From Nucisporomicrobium flavum (lineage in GTDB: Bacteria > Actinomycetota > Actinomycetes > Mycobacteriales > Micromonosporaceae), in the NCBI RefSeq assembly GCF_016464385.1, contig NZ_JADMLH010000006.1, positions 372,001-436,000 on the forward strand: a stretch of DNA of 64,000 nt, given 5' to 3'. This document shows positions 43,518-52,850 of the stretch, piece after piece (position 1 is the stretch's first letter; each line of letters begins with the position of its first letter). A program made the position numbers and the translations under genes. The notes beneath the pieces are model-generated. The model saw nothing but the letters and a program-made list of their open reading frames with translations, was not told the origin of the DNA and made no database searches.

Positions 43518-45857
43518 ATGTCTTCGTCCGCCCTCAGCCGGCGCCGTCTGCTGCAGGCCACCGGGGCCGCTGTCGTGGCCTCCGCCACCGGCGCCGGCCT
43601 GATCGACCAGCGTCCCGCCGCCGCAGCGGTCGTGCCACCCGCCCGTCCTGACATCGGCGCCGCCGCGTCCGCGTTCGACTTCGGCCAGGTACGGCTGACC
43701 GCCGGCCGGCTCATGGAGAACCAGACCCGGACCCTGAACTACCTGCGGTTCGTCGACGTGGACCGGCTGCTGTACGTCTTCCGGGCCAACCACCGCCTGT
43801 CGACCAACGGCGCCGCCTCCAACGGCGGCTGGGATGCTCCGAACTTCCCGTTCCGGTCGCACATGCAGGGCCACTTCCTGACCGCCTGGGCGCAGGCGTA
43901 CGCGGCGCTCGGCGACACCACCTGCCGGGACAAGCTGAACTACATGGTCGCCGAGCTGGCCAAGTGCCAGGCCAACAACGGGGCGGCCGGGTTCGCCTCG
44001 GGGTACCTGTCCGGGTTCCCGGAGTCCGACTTCGCCGCGCTCGAGGCCGGGACGCTGTCCAACGGCAACGTGCCGTACTACGTCATCCACAAGACGCTCG
44101 CCGGCCTGCTCGACGCGTGGCGGTACGCCGGCAACACGCAGGCGCGTACCGTGCTGCTCGCCCTCGCCGGCTGGGTCGACTCCCGCACGGCCCGGCTGAG
44201 CGAGAGCCAGATGCAGAGGGTGCTGGGCACCGAGTTCGGCGGCATGAACGAGGTGCTCGCCGACCTCTACCAGCAGACCGGTGACGCACGCTGGATGACC
44301 GTCGCCCAGCGCTTCGACCACGCGGCCGTGTTCAACCCGCTGGCCGCGAACTCCGACCAGCTCAACGGGCTGCACGCCAACACGCAGGTGCCCAAGTGGA
44401 TCGGCGCCGCCCGCGAGTACAAGGCCTCCGGCACCACCCGATACCGCGACATCGCCGCCAACGCCTGGGCCATCACGACCCGGGCCCACACGTACGTCAT
44501 CGGCGGGAACAGCCAGGCCGAGCATTTCCGGGCGCCGAACGCCATCGCCGGGTACCTGACCAACGACACCTGCGAGCACTGCAACTCGTACAACATGCTC
44601 AAGCTCACCCGCGAGCTGTGGCTGCTCGACCCGAACCAGGCCGGCTACTTCGACTTCTACGAGCGGGCGCTGCTCAACCATGTGGTCGGCGCGCAGAACC
44701 CGGCCGACAGCCACGGCGGCGTCACGTACTTCACGCCGTTGCGCCCGGGTGGCCGCCGCGGCGTCGGCCCGGCGTGGGGCGGCGGCACGTACTCCACCGA
44801 CTACAGCTCGTTCTGGTGCTGCCAGGGCACCGGCATCGAGTCCAACACGAAGCTGATGGACTCGATCTACTTCTACGCCGGCACCACCCTGACCGTGAAC
44901 CTGTTCGTGCCCTCGACGCTGACCTGGGCGGATCGCGGCATCACGGTCACGCAGTCCACGACGTACCCGGTCGGCGACTCCACCACGCTGACCCTGTCCG
45001 GCACGATGAGCGGCACCTGGAGCATCCGGGTCCGGATCCCCTCCTGGACCCAGAACCCGGTCATCGCCGTCAACGGCACCGCGCAGGCCGTCACCGCGAC
45101 GCCCGGCTCGTACGCGACGGTCACCCGCGCCTGGGCGGCCGGGGACACGCTGACGGTCACCCTCCCGATGCGCGTGATCATGCAGGCCGCCAACGACAAC
45201 GCGAACGTCCAGGCGATCACGTACGGGCCGACGGTGCTCTGCGGCAACTACGGCAACACGGCGCTGTCGGCGCTGCCGTCGCTGTCCGTGCCGACGATCA
45301 CCCGTACCAGCAGCTCCAGCCTGTCCTTCACCGCGACGGCCAACGGCTCGGCGGTCGGCATCGGACCGTTCTACGACGCGCACGGCTACAACTACACCGT
45401 CTACTGGAACGCCAGCGGCGGCAGCACCGGCACGGAGACCGCGTACAAGCTGGTCAACGTCGGCACCGGCCTGGTCCTCGGCGTGAAGGACATGTCGACG
45501 GCGGACGGCGGGCTCGCCGTGGTCTGGGGCGACAGCGGAACGGCCGACCACAACTGGGTCAGGGTCGCCGACGGCAGCGCCGTCCGGTTCCGCAACGTCA
45601 ACAGCGGCAAGGTTCTGGGCGTCGAGAACATGTCGACCGCCGACAACGCCCGCGTCCTGCAGTGGTCGGACAGCGGCACCGCCGACCACCGGTGGACGCT
45701 CGTCGACCTCGGCAACGACACCTACAAGATCCGCAACGTCAACAGCGGGAAGCTCCTGGCGATCCTCAACGGCTCGAGCACCTGGGGAACCCAGGTCGTC
45801 CAGGACTCCGACAACGGCAGCGCCGACAACGTGTGGCGGCTGGTGCGGCTCGGCTGA
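43518..45857 (+). CDS. Secreted GH127/GH146-type beta-L-arabinofuranosidase with lectin domain
   Basis: 779 residues with a Tat-like leader (LSRRRLLQATGAAVVASATG). The DUF1680 (alpha/alpha)6 barrel carries the zinc-thiolate catalytic set: E353 and C355 (CEHCNSYNMLK) and the C434-C435 pair (FWCCQGTG). A beta-sandwich part follows (about 455-630). Residues 640-779 form a RICIN_B_lectin_2-like domain of three repeats (GKVLGVENMSTAD, GTADHRW). The enzyme hydrolyses beta-L-arabinofuranosides of hydroxyproline-rich glycoproteins or rhamnogalacturonan. GGAG precedes ATG 43518. Confidence 0.88.
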   Translation: MSSSALSRRRLLQATGAAVVASATGAGLIDQRPAAAAVVPPARPDIGAAASAFDFGQVRLTAGRLMENQTRTLNYLRFVDVDRLLYVFRANHRLSTNGAASNGGWDAPNFPFRSHMQGHFLTAWAQAYAALGDTTCRDKLNYMVAELAKCQANNGAAGFASGYLSGFPESDFAALEAGTLSNGNVPYYVIHKTLAGLLDAWRYAGNTQARTVLLALAGWVDSRTARLSESQMQRVLGTEFGGMNEVLADLYQQTGDARWMTVAQRFDHAAVFNPLAANSDQLNGLHANTQVPKWIGAAREYKASGTTRYRDIAANAWAITTRAHTYVIGGNSQAEHFRAPNAIAGYLTNDTCEHCNSYNMLKLTRELWLLDPNQAGYFDFYERALLNHVVGAQNPADSHGGVTYFTPLRPGGRRGVGPAWGGGTYSTDYSSFWCCQGTGIESNTKLMDSIYFYAGTTLTVNLFVPSTLTWADRGITVTQSTTYPVGDSTTLTLSGTMSGTWSIRVRIPSWTQNPVIAVNGTAQAVTATPGSYATVTRAWAAGDTLTVTLPMRVIMQAANDNANVQAITYGPTVLCGNYGNTALSALPSLSVPTITRTSSSSLSFTATANGSAVGIGPFYDAHGYNYTVYWNASGGSTGTETAYKLVNVGTGLVLGVKDMSTADGGLAVVWGDSGTADHNWVRVADGSAVRFRNVNSGKVLGVENMSTADNARVLQWSDSGTADHRWTLVDLGNDTYKIRNVNSGKLLAILNGSSTWGTQVVQDSDNGSADNVWRLVRLG

Positions 45858-45874
45858 CCATCCTCCGACGCGAC

Positions 45875-45900
45875 CCGCCGCCGGCCTCGGCCGGCGGCGG
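45875..45900 (+). terminator. Strong hairpin terminator after the GH127 gene
   Basis: CCGCCGCCGGCC (45875-45886) and GGCCGGCGGCGG (45889-45900) are perfectly complementary and are followed by TTTCG. This is the most terminator-like structure in the window. Confidence 0.75.
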
Positions 45901-45936
45901 TTTCGCGCGTGCAACGCCGGGCTCGGAGGTCCTCCA

Positions 45937-45957
45937 GCCGGTGTCAGGCCGGTGTCA
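45937..45957 (+). repeat. 11-bp-period direct repeat upstream of the MMPL gene
   Basis: GCCGGTGTCA occurs at 45937-45946 and again at 45948-45957, an 11-base period as found in SARP binding sites. TATCAG at 45964 could be the -10. The AfsR/SARP-like gene lies just beyond the MMPL gene. Confidence 0.5.
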
Positions 45958-46071
45958 CGGACATATCAGACGCCGCCGGAAGGATGAGGCGCAGTACGCC
46001 CCATGTCGCGCCGGTCCACGCCCACCACCGGGAGCGCCGGACGGCCGCGATGGACCAACCGGAGGAGAGTC

Positions 46072-48201
46072 ATGCCGAGGTCATTGGCCGCATTCGTGGC
46101 CGGCCGTCATACGAAGTACGTCGTTCTCGTCCTCTGGATCGGCATCCTCGCCGTCGCGGCGCCGTTGTCGACCCAGCTGTTCGACGCCCAGCAGAACGAC
46201 ACGGAGTCGTGGCTGCCGGGCAATGCCGAGTCGACGGAGCTGCTCAACCGGATGGCCGCCGCGTCCGTCGACGACCGGACCGTGGCCACCATCATCGTGT
46301 ACGAACGCAGCTCCGGGCTCACCCCGGCCGACCTGGCGAAGATCGGGGCGGACGCCGGACGCTTCGGTCAGGTGACGACCCTGCCCGGCGAGGTGGCCGG
46401 CCCCTTCCCGTCCGACGACAAGATGGCAGCGCAGACGATCGTCCCCCTCGACCTCGGTGACGACGACAACGACTCCACCGCGGCGGACGTCATCGACAAG
46501 CTGCGAGACGTGGCCGAGGCCGACAGCGCCGGCATGACCGTGCACATCACCGGACCCGGCGGCAACGCCGCGGACCTCACCGAGGCGTTCTCCGGGATCG
46601 ACAGCACGCTGCTGCTCGCCACCATCGGCATCGTCGTCGTGCTGCTCCTGCTCATCTACCGCAGCCCCACGCTGTGGCTGTTCCCCGTTCTCGCCGCCGG
46701 GGCGGCGCTGACCAGCGCCCAAGCGGTGATCTATCTGCTCGCCGAGCACGCCGGCCTGACGGTCAACTTCCAGAGCTCCGGCATCCTGACCGTGCTCGTC
46801 TTCGGCGCGGGCACCGACTACGCGCTGCTGCTGGTCGCCCGCTACCGCGAGGAGTTGCACCGGCACGAGGACCGGCACGCGGCCATGACCGAGGCGCTGC
46901 ACCGTTCCGGCCCGGCCATCATCGCGAGCGCCGCCACTGTCGCGGCGGGGATGCTGTTCATGCTCTTCGCCGAGACGAACTCCACCAAGGGCCTCGGGCC
47001 GGTCGCCGCGGTCGGCGTCATCGTGGCGCTGTTCGTCATGGTGACGCTGCTCCCGGCCCTGCTGGTCACCGTGGGCCGGTGGGTCTTCTGGCCGGTCCGC
47101 CCCACCTACGACCCCTCGTCGGGCGTCACCCCGCACCGGATCTGGGACCGGATCGGAGCCGCCATCGCCCGTCGGCCCCGGGTGACGGCGCTGCTCACCA
47201 CCCTGGTGCTGGCCCTCGTCGCGCTGCCGCTGCTCGGCCTCGACGCCGGCGGACTGTCCAACGCCCAGTCGTACCGGACCGAGCCCGACTCGATCGTCGG
47301 CGAGGAGGTGCTGGCGAAGCACTTCCCGGCCGGATCCGGCGTGCCGCTGATCGTCTCGGCCCGGCCCGGCCAGGCCGAGCAGGTGCGCACCGCGGTCGCC
47401 GGCACGCCCGGGATCGAGGCGAAGAGCGTCACCCCGCCCGAGGCTCAGGGTGAGTACTCGTACCTCCAGGCGACCCTGACCGACGCGGCCGACAGCGAGG
47501 CCGCTTTCCGGACCGTGGAACGCGTCCGCGACGCGGTGCACGCCGTACCCGGCGCGCAGGCCCTGGTGGGCGGGACGACCGCGGTGAGCCTCGACCTCCA
47601 GCGGGCCGCCGAGCACGACCGCACGCTGATCATCCCGCTGGTGCTGGGGGTGGTCTTCGTCATCCTGATGCTGCTGCTGCGGGCGATCGTCGCGCCACTG
47701 CTCCTGATGGCGACCGTGGTGCTGTCCTTCGCGTCCGCGCTCGGCATCAGCACGGTCGTCTTCCGGGCGGTGCTGGGACACAGCCACGCGGACACGTCGT
47801 TCCCGCTGTTCGTCTTCGTGTTCCTGGTGGCCCTCGGCATCGACTACAACATCTTCCTGATGACCCGGGTGCGGGAGGAGGCGGAACGCCACGGCACCCG
47901 GCGCGGCACGCTGCTCGCGCTCAGCGCCACGGGCGGCGTGATCACCTCGGCCGGCCTCGTGCTGGCCGGTACGTTCGCGGTCCTGCTCACGCTGCCGGTC
48001 ACCACCTTCTTCCAGATGGGCTTCGCGGTCGCCCTCGGCGTCCTGCTGGACACCCTCGTGGTCCGGTCCGTGCTGGTCGTCGCCCTCAACCTGGACGTCG
48101 GGCGGCACCTGTGGTGGCCGAGCCGGCCGGGCGGGCGTACCGACGACGAACCGGCGGGGCTCGAGGCCGTCCCGCGGGAGGCGAGCCCGGCCGAGGCCTG
48201 A
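46072..48201 (+). CDS. MMPL/RND-type membrane transporter
   Basis: 709 residues. Two MMPL halves, each with an N-terminal helix, an extracytoplasmic domain and five clustered helices. The first half has VVLVLWIGILAVAAPLSTQL and GAGTDYALLLVARYREELHR. The second has LVALGIDYNIFLMTRVREEA, with the D-Y proton-relay motif in both (GTDYALL, GIDYNIF). The family exports lipids, antibiotics or pigments in actinobacteria using the proton gradient. GGAGGAG precedes ATG 46072. The leader of 215 bases contains the GH127 terminator and the SARP-like direct repeat. Confidence 0.9.
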   Translation: MPRSLAAFVAGRHTKYVVLVLWIGILAVAAPLSTQLFDAQQNDTESWLPGNAESTELLNRMAAASVDDRTVATIIVYERSSGLTPADLAKIGADAGRFGQVTTLPGEVAGPFPSDDKMAAQTIVPLDLGDDDNDSTAADVIDKLRDVAEADSAGMTVHITGPGGNAADLTEAFSGIDSTLLLATIGIVVVLLLLIYRSPTLWLFPVLAAGAALTSAQAVIYLLAEHAGLTVNFQSSGILTVLVFGAGTDYALLLVARYREELHRHEDRHAAMTEALHRSGPAIIASAATVAAGMLFMLFAETNSTKGLGPVAAVGVIVALFVMVTLLPALLVTVGRWVFWPVRPTYDPSSGVTPHRIWDRIGAAIARRPRVTALLTTLVLALVALPLLGLDAGGLSNAQSYRTEPDSIVGEEVLAKHFPAGSGVPLIVSARPGQAEQVRTAVAGTPGIEAKSVTPPEAQGEYSYLQATLTDAADSEAAFRTVERVRDAVHAVPGAQALVGGTTAVSLDLQRAAEHDRTLIIPLVLGVVFVILMLLLRAIVAPLLLMATVVLSFASALGISTVVFRAVLGHSHADTSFPLFVFVFLVALGIDYNIFLMTRVREEAERHGTRRGTLLALSATGGVITSAGLVLAGTFAVLLTLPVTTFFQMGFAVALGVLLDTLVVRSVLVVALNLDVGRHLWWPSRPGGRTDDEPAGLEAVPREASPAEA

Positions 48202-48216
48202 GCGGGTCGGTCCCGC
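48202..48216. terminator. Short hairpin between converging genes
   Basis: GCGGG, loop TCGGT, CCCGC between the MMPL stop and the AfsR-like stop. It is short and lacks a T-run, so it is only a weak terminator candidate. Confidence 0.35.
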
Positions 48217-48220
48217 CCAC

Positions 48221-51200
48221 CTACAGCACCGGCGACAGCAGTGCCTCGATGGCGGCCCCGTCCACCGGGGCACCGTCGGGTGCTCGCCCCTCCCGCCGGT
48301 CCCGGACCCCGGCGTCGAGGCGGGTCTCGTCCGGATCCCCGGCGATGCGCTGACCGCGCATCGACGCCGCGGCGGTCAGCAGGGCGGCGGAGCTGTCCAC
48401 GTCGGCGCGGGCCAGGGCGATGTCGGCGGCCAGCACGGCGACCCGGGAGGTGGCATGCGCGTCCCGTCCCCGCCGGACCAGGTCGTACGCGTCCCGGCAG
48501 AGGTCGGTGGCCTCCCCCAGCCGCCCCTCCGCGACCGCGAGGTACCCCTGGCTGATCAGGACCGCGGGGATCAGCCCGATGCCGCGCCCGTGTTCGCGCA
48601 GTTCACCGAGGGCGCGGCCGAGCAGGTCACGGGAGTCCGCGTACCGCCCCTCCCAGCGGGCAAGGTCGCCGAGCACGTGGTGGGCCGCGCCGACGGTCTC
48701 CCCCAGGCCGAGCCGGTGGGCCTCGGCCAGGGCGGTGCCGACCTCCCGGCGCGCCGCCGGGCCGTCATCCGACCGGGCGTACGCCGCGCCGAGCCGCACC
48801 CGCAGCATGGCGACATCCTCGGCGGTGCCCAGCTCACCGGCGGCCTGCAGCGCCTCGCGCAGGGCGGTGACCGCGCCGGCGTGCTCGCCGCTCGCCCCGT
48901 CCAGCTCGGCCAGCGCGGACAGGGTCTGCGCCCGGCCCAGCCGTTCACCGATCCGGCGGAATTCCGCCAACGACGCCACGAGCTCGGAGCGCGCCTCGTC
49001 CGGGCGGCCCAGGTTCATCAGCGTACGGCCGGCCAGCATCCGGCTCTGTGCCCGGACCCACGGGTCGGCGTGTCCGGCGTGGTGCCGCAACTCCGCCAGC
49101 ATGACCCCGCTGTCCCCGGTCAGCAGGGAGGTCATCGAGCCCAGCAGCACCAGCAGCGGATGCCCGGCACCGGGCTGGTCACCGATCCGGCCGGCCAGCT
49201 CGAGCGCCTCGTGAAGGCAGGCGAGGCCCTGTGGATCGGCCAGGATCGCGCCGTACATCAGGGCACCGACCGCGCACAGCAACGCTCGGTGCACCGGGAC
49301 CGCCGACGCGTCCAGCGCCAGCGCCCGCCGGGTCCACTCCAGACCTTCCGCGTGACGGCCGCCGAGCAGCCAGTACCACTCCAGCATGGCCACCAGGCGG
49401 ACGGGCACGTCGGGCGGCGCCTCGTCGATCGACCATCGCAGGGCTGCGTTCACGTCATCCACACAGGACGACAGGTACGCCAGCGCGTGCAGCTGACCGT
49501 CCCGGCGCAGCTGCGGCTCGAGCTCCTCCGCGATCGCCGCCAGCACCTGCGCGTGCCGCAACCGCAGGCTCGCGGTCTCCCCCGCCTCGGCCAGCCGTTC
49601 GAGCCCGTAGAGCCGGATCGTGTTCAACATCCGGAACCGTGGCGGCTCCCGCTCGGCGTCGACCTGCACCATCGACTTGTCCACGAGCCCGGCGAGCAGG
49701 CGTTCGACGTCGCCCGGCCCGATGTCGTCCGGCAGCTCGAGGCCCGCGCAGACACGGCGGACGAGGTCGCCGTCGACCGGACCGGCGAAGACCGACATCC
49801 GGCGGGCCAGTACCCGTTCGGGGCGGTCCAGGAGATCCCAGCTCCAGTCCACCACCGTACGCAGGGTGCGCTGCCGCTCGGCCACAGTGTCCGGTCCGGC
49901 GAACAGGGCGTCGAACCTGTCCTGCAGTCGCGCCTCCAGCTGGGCGACCGACAGCGAGCGAAGCCGGACGGCGGCCAGCTCCAGCGCCAGCGGCAGGCCG
50001 TCGAGCGCCCGGCAGACAGCGCCGACCTGTTCGGCCGTACGCTCGTCGACGGTGAACGCCGGCCGCACCGCGCGGCCGCGCTCGACGAACAGCCGCACCG
50101 CCGGGCTCTTCGTGGTGACCGGTCCACCGGGTGCCGGGGTCGCGAGGCCGGCGAGCGGGAACAGCACCTCGCCGCGCACGCCCAGCGGCTGCCGGCTGGT
50201 GGCCAGCACGCGCAGGCCCGGAGAGCTCGCCAGCAGGGTCTCCGCCTCCCGGGCGACCGCGGGCAGCAGGTGCTCGCAGTTGTCGAGGATGAGCAGCAGC
50301 GGACGCCGGGACACCACGCTGATCAGCCGGTCGGCGATGCTGGGCCGGGCCGCCGGACCGGCGGGGGCGAACAGCAGCCCGCCGTCGCCGGCGCCGCACG
50401 CGGCCAGGATCGCGCGGGACACGTCGCCGGCGTCGCCCACCGCGCCCAGGTCGACCAGCACGCCCCCGTCGGCCTCGGCCCCCACGATGGTCCGCCCGGC
50501 CTCCACCGCCAGCCGGGTCTTGCCCACCCCGCCCGCCCCCACCACGGTGACGAGCCGGTTGCCGGTGACCATCCGCACCAGCGCGGGCAGGTCGTCGTCC
50601 CGCCCCACCATCGGGGTCAGCGGGATCGGCAGCCGCCCGCGCGACGACGGGCCGCACGGCGACGGGCCGCACGGCGACGGGACCGTGGGGGCGGGCGGAT
50701 CCGGCGCGGTGAAGCCGTCGCGCAGCAGCGCGAGGTGTGTGCGTTGCAGGGCCGGCGACGGGTCCGCGCCGAGCTGCTCGGCGAGCTCGGTGCGGGCGTC
50801 CTCGTAGGCGGCGAGGGCGTCGGCGTGCCGACCGGCGGCGCGCAGGGCCTGCATGAGATGCATCCGGAGCGTCTCACGCAGCGGGTACTGGGCGATCAGT
50901 CCCTGCAGTTCGGGGACCACCTCGGCGCCGCGGCCGTCGGCGATGTCGGCCGCGATCCGCTCCTCCGTGGCCGATCGGCGCAGTTCGTCGAGCCGGGCGG
51001 CGTGGGCGCGCAGGACCGGGGCATCGGCGAGGCCGGGCAGGGCCGCGCCCCGCCAGAGAGCCAGCGCGTCCCGCAGCGCGGCGGCGCGGCGCTCCGGGCC
51101 GGGGATCGCCCGCGCGGCGTCCACCTGCGCCGCGAACCGGTTGGCGTCGACCTGGTCGGGCCGGATGAGGGCCCGGTATCCGGTGGGCCGGGACTTCACG

Positions 51201-51442
51201 ACCAGCTCCGGCACCGCCCGCCGCAGCCGGGACACCAGCGCCTGCAGGGCGTTGCCGGGTGCGGCGGGTGCCCGCTCGCCCCAGACCGCGTCGGCAAGAT
51301 CGGCGCGGGTCACCTCCCGACCGGCGTCGAGGGCCAGTACGGCGACAAGCGTCTGCAGCCGGACCCCGTTCAGCCGGACCACCCGCTCGTCCACCTGCAC
51401 CCGGAGGGCGCCGAGGACACCGATCACGACTTCGCCGGGCAC
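48221..51442 (-). CDS. AfsR/SARP-like regulator (wHTH-BTAD-NB-ARC-TPR, 1073 aa)
   Basis: OmpR-type winged helix at about 5-90 (GREVTRADLADAVWG, NALQALVSRLRRAVPE), BTAD helices at about 98-242 (LRETLRMHLMQALRAAGRHA, YEDARTELAEQLGADPSPAL), a low-complexity PSPCGPSPCGPSSRGR linker, then a STAND ATPase with Walker A GAGGVGKTRL and Walker B RPLLLILDNCEHLL, and C-terminal TPR-like helices. Such proteins activate secondary-metabolite genes by binding 11-bp-spaced repeats. The start is taken as GTG 51442; GTG further in (VIGVLGAL) is possible. It lies 41 bases after the serpin gene, so they may be co-transcribed. Confidence 0.9.
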   Translation of the reverse strand: MPGEVVIGVLGALRVQVDERVVRLNGVRLQTLVAVLALDAGREVTRADLADAVWGERAPAAPGNALQALVSRLRRAVPELVVKSRPTGYRALIRPDQVDANRFAAQVDAARAIPGPERRAAALRDALALWRGAALPGLADAPVLRAHAARLDELRRSATEERIAADIADGRGAEVVPELQGLIAQYPLRETLRMHLMQALRAAGRHADALAAYEDARTELAEQLGADPSPALQRTHLALLRDGFTAPDPPAPTVPSPCGPSPCGPSSRGRLPIPLTPMVGRDDDLPALVRMVTGNRLVTVVGAGGVGKTRLAVEAGRTIVGAEADGGVLVDLGAVGDAGDVSRAILAACGAGDGGLLFAPAGPAARPSIADRLISVVSRRPLLLILDNCEHLLPAVAREAETLLASSPGLRVLATSRQPLGVRGEVLFPLAGLATPAPGGPVTTKSPAVRLFVERGRAVRPAFTVDERTAEQVGAVCRALDGLPLALELAAVRLRSLSVAQLEARLQDRFDALFAGPDTVAERQRTLRTVVDWSWDLLDRPERVLARRMSVFAGPVDGDLVRRVCAGLELPDDIGPGDVERLLAGLVDKSMVQVDAEREPPRFRMLNTIRLYGLERLAEAGETASLRLRHAQVLAAIAEELEPQLRRDGQLHALAYLSSCVDDVNAALRWSIDEAPPDVPVRLVAMLEWYWLLGGRHAEGLEWTRRALALDASAVPVHRALLCAVGALMYGAILADPQGLACLHEALELAGRIGDQPGAGHPLLVLLGSMTSLLTGDSGVMLAELRHHAGHADPWVRAQSRMLAGRTLMNLGRPDEARSELVASLAEFRRIGERLGRAQTLSALAELDGASGEHAGAVTALREALQAAGELGTAEDVAMLRVRLGAAYARSDDGPAARREVGTALAEAHRLGLGETVGAAHHVLGDLARWEGRYADSRDLLGRALGELREHGRGIGLIPAVLISQGYLAVAEGRLGEATDLCRDAYDLVRRGRDAHATSRVAVLAADIALARADVDSSAALLTAAASMRGQRIAGDPDETRLDAGVRDRREGRAPDGAPVDGAAIEALLSPVL

Positions 51443-51483
51443 CGCACCAGTATGTCGCAGGGGCGACGCCCGGCGAGCAGCGC

Positions 51484-52764
51484 TCAGGCGGGTCCGGTGA
51501 CCGAGGGGTCCTGGACCCGGCCGATGAACAGCGGCACGCCACTGGACCGGTCGTGGATGACGTAGAGGAACGGCCGGTCCACGAAGAAGTCGGGCCCGCT
51601 CGGCACCGACGGCGGCCGGATGATCACGGCCGAGGCCGCGGCCGCCTCGGCGCCCTTCTCGTCCACCCCGATGAACGTCTCATGCACCACGTCGTCGATC
51701 TTCAGGGCCGGCTCGGTGCTCATCCCGGTGAAGTCGGCGGCGTCGCTGAACGCCGTCGGCATGCCGAGCGCGCTCAGCGTGCCGCCCAGCTGGGCCGGCA
51801 GCCGGAACGTCCACTTCGGAAGCCGCAGCCGCACGTCCTGGAACCGGAAGCCGCGCAGCAGGGCGCCCAGCCACGCCTCGTCGAGCCGTGCCTCGACCGC
51901 GGCCAGGCCGGGCGCCGTCGGCAGCACCACGGCCATGGCGAGCGCGCCGTCGGCGAACGGCACGTCGACCGCTCGCCAGCCGTCCCCCTCGAGGTAGCCC
52001 ATCCGGTCGAACGGCCCCCGCATCAACGGCACGTCGACGACCCGGCCGTCGTCGCGCGTGAACGGCGCCGCCGCGGTCCCGGTGGCGCTGAACGGGTACG
52101 TCCACGGCGCCTTCAGGTAGATGGTGTTCGTCAGGACCAGGGTCGTTTCGGCGCCTACCGAGCCCGGCTGCAGCAGCTCGGGGATCTTCGCGTTGGTCCG
52201 TTCCGACGCCCAGGTGTTGATCTCCTGACGGGCGGCCTCCGTATCGCCGCGGAAGTCGACCGGATGCGGCGCGGCACCGTAATAGCCGGCCAGGGTGTCG
52301 GCGAACGACGGCTGCAGCCCCAGACCGAGCCGCGTCCACAGCGCGTTGGCGATGGTCAACCGGGAGGTCTTGACGCCGTCGCCGTTCTGATACCGGCCCG
52401 CCAGCAGCTGATCGACGGTGTTGAGCCCGTTGTCCAGCGCGCCCGGGCGGGGCTGCGGCGCGTGCAGCACCGCGTCCATCTCGTCGGCCGTGGCCGATCC
52501 GGCGCCGGCCCGGGTCATCGCGAGCGCCAGCGCCACCGAGTACGGCGCGCACACCACGTTGCCGTCGCCCGAGGCCGCGGCCAGTGCGCGGTAGAGGTCG
52601 ACGGTGAAGCCGCGGACGGCTGTCACGGTGGCCTCGGCCGAGGCCGGGTCCGGCGGCACGCGTACGGGATCCGCGGACGCGGCGGCCGGGCGCGCGTGGA
52701 CGGGAACGGCGAGGGCGGCCGCGCCGAGCGGCACAGCCCGAAGGAGGGATCGACGCGAGACCAT
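51484..52764 (-). CDS. Secreted serpin (serine-protease inhibitor)
   Basis: 426 residues with a twin-arginine-like leader (MVSRRSLLRAVPLGAAALAV). The serpin fold is clear: NVVCAPYSVALALAMTRAGA, LTIANALWTRLGL, LVLTNTIYLKAPW and the C-terminal DRPFLYVIHDRSSGVPLFIG. The reactive-loop hinge reads DEKGAEAAAASAVI: small residues at P12-P9, as in inhibitory serpins. The P1 residue falls around RPPS and cannot be fixed. It may protect the secreted hydrolases or a protease-sensitive cell surface. No strong ribosome site is seen before ATG 52764. Bacterial serpins are uncommon. Confidence 0.88.
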   Translation of the reverse strand: MVSRRSLLRAVPLGAAALAVPVHARPAAASADPVRVPPDPASAEATVTAVRGFTVDLYRALAAASGDGNVVCAPYSVALALAMTRAGAGSATADEMDAVLHAPQPRPGALDNGLNTVDQLLAGRYQNGDGVKTSRLTIANALWTRLGLGLQPSFADTLAGYYGAAPHPVDFRGDTEAARQEINTWASERTNAKIPELLQPGSVGAETTLVLTNTIYLKAPWTYPFSATGTAAAPFTRDDGRVVDVPLMRGPFDRMGYLEGDGWRAVDVPFADGALAMAVVLPTAPGLAAVEARLDEAWLGALLRGFRFQDVRLRLPKWTFRLPAQLGGTLSALGMPTAFSDAADFTGMSTEPALKIDDVVHETFIGVDEKGAEAAAASAVIIRPPSVPSGPDFFVDRPFLYVIHDRSSGVPLFIGRVQDPSVTGPA

Positions 52765-52850
52765 GCAGCGACGGTAAGGCGGCACTCCGCCGGAACACCA
52801 GATCCCGGGACCAACAAATCGAAGTTTACCGATAAATTACGATCACCACG

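Noticed and set aside
50640..50685. Tandem 15-bp repeat as a possible regulatory or CRISPR-like repeat
   Set aside because: It lies within the AfsR-like coding sequence and encodes the PSPCGPSPCGPS linker; there are no spacers.
48455..51565. Open frame of over 1,000 codons opposite the AfsR-like gene
   Set aside because: Composition and position show it to be a shadow of the regulator; it has no ribosome site.
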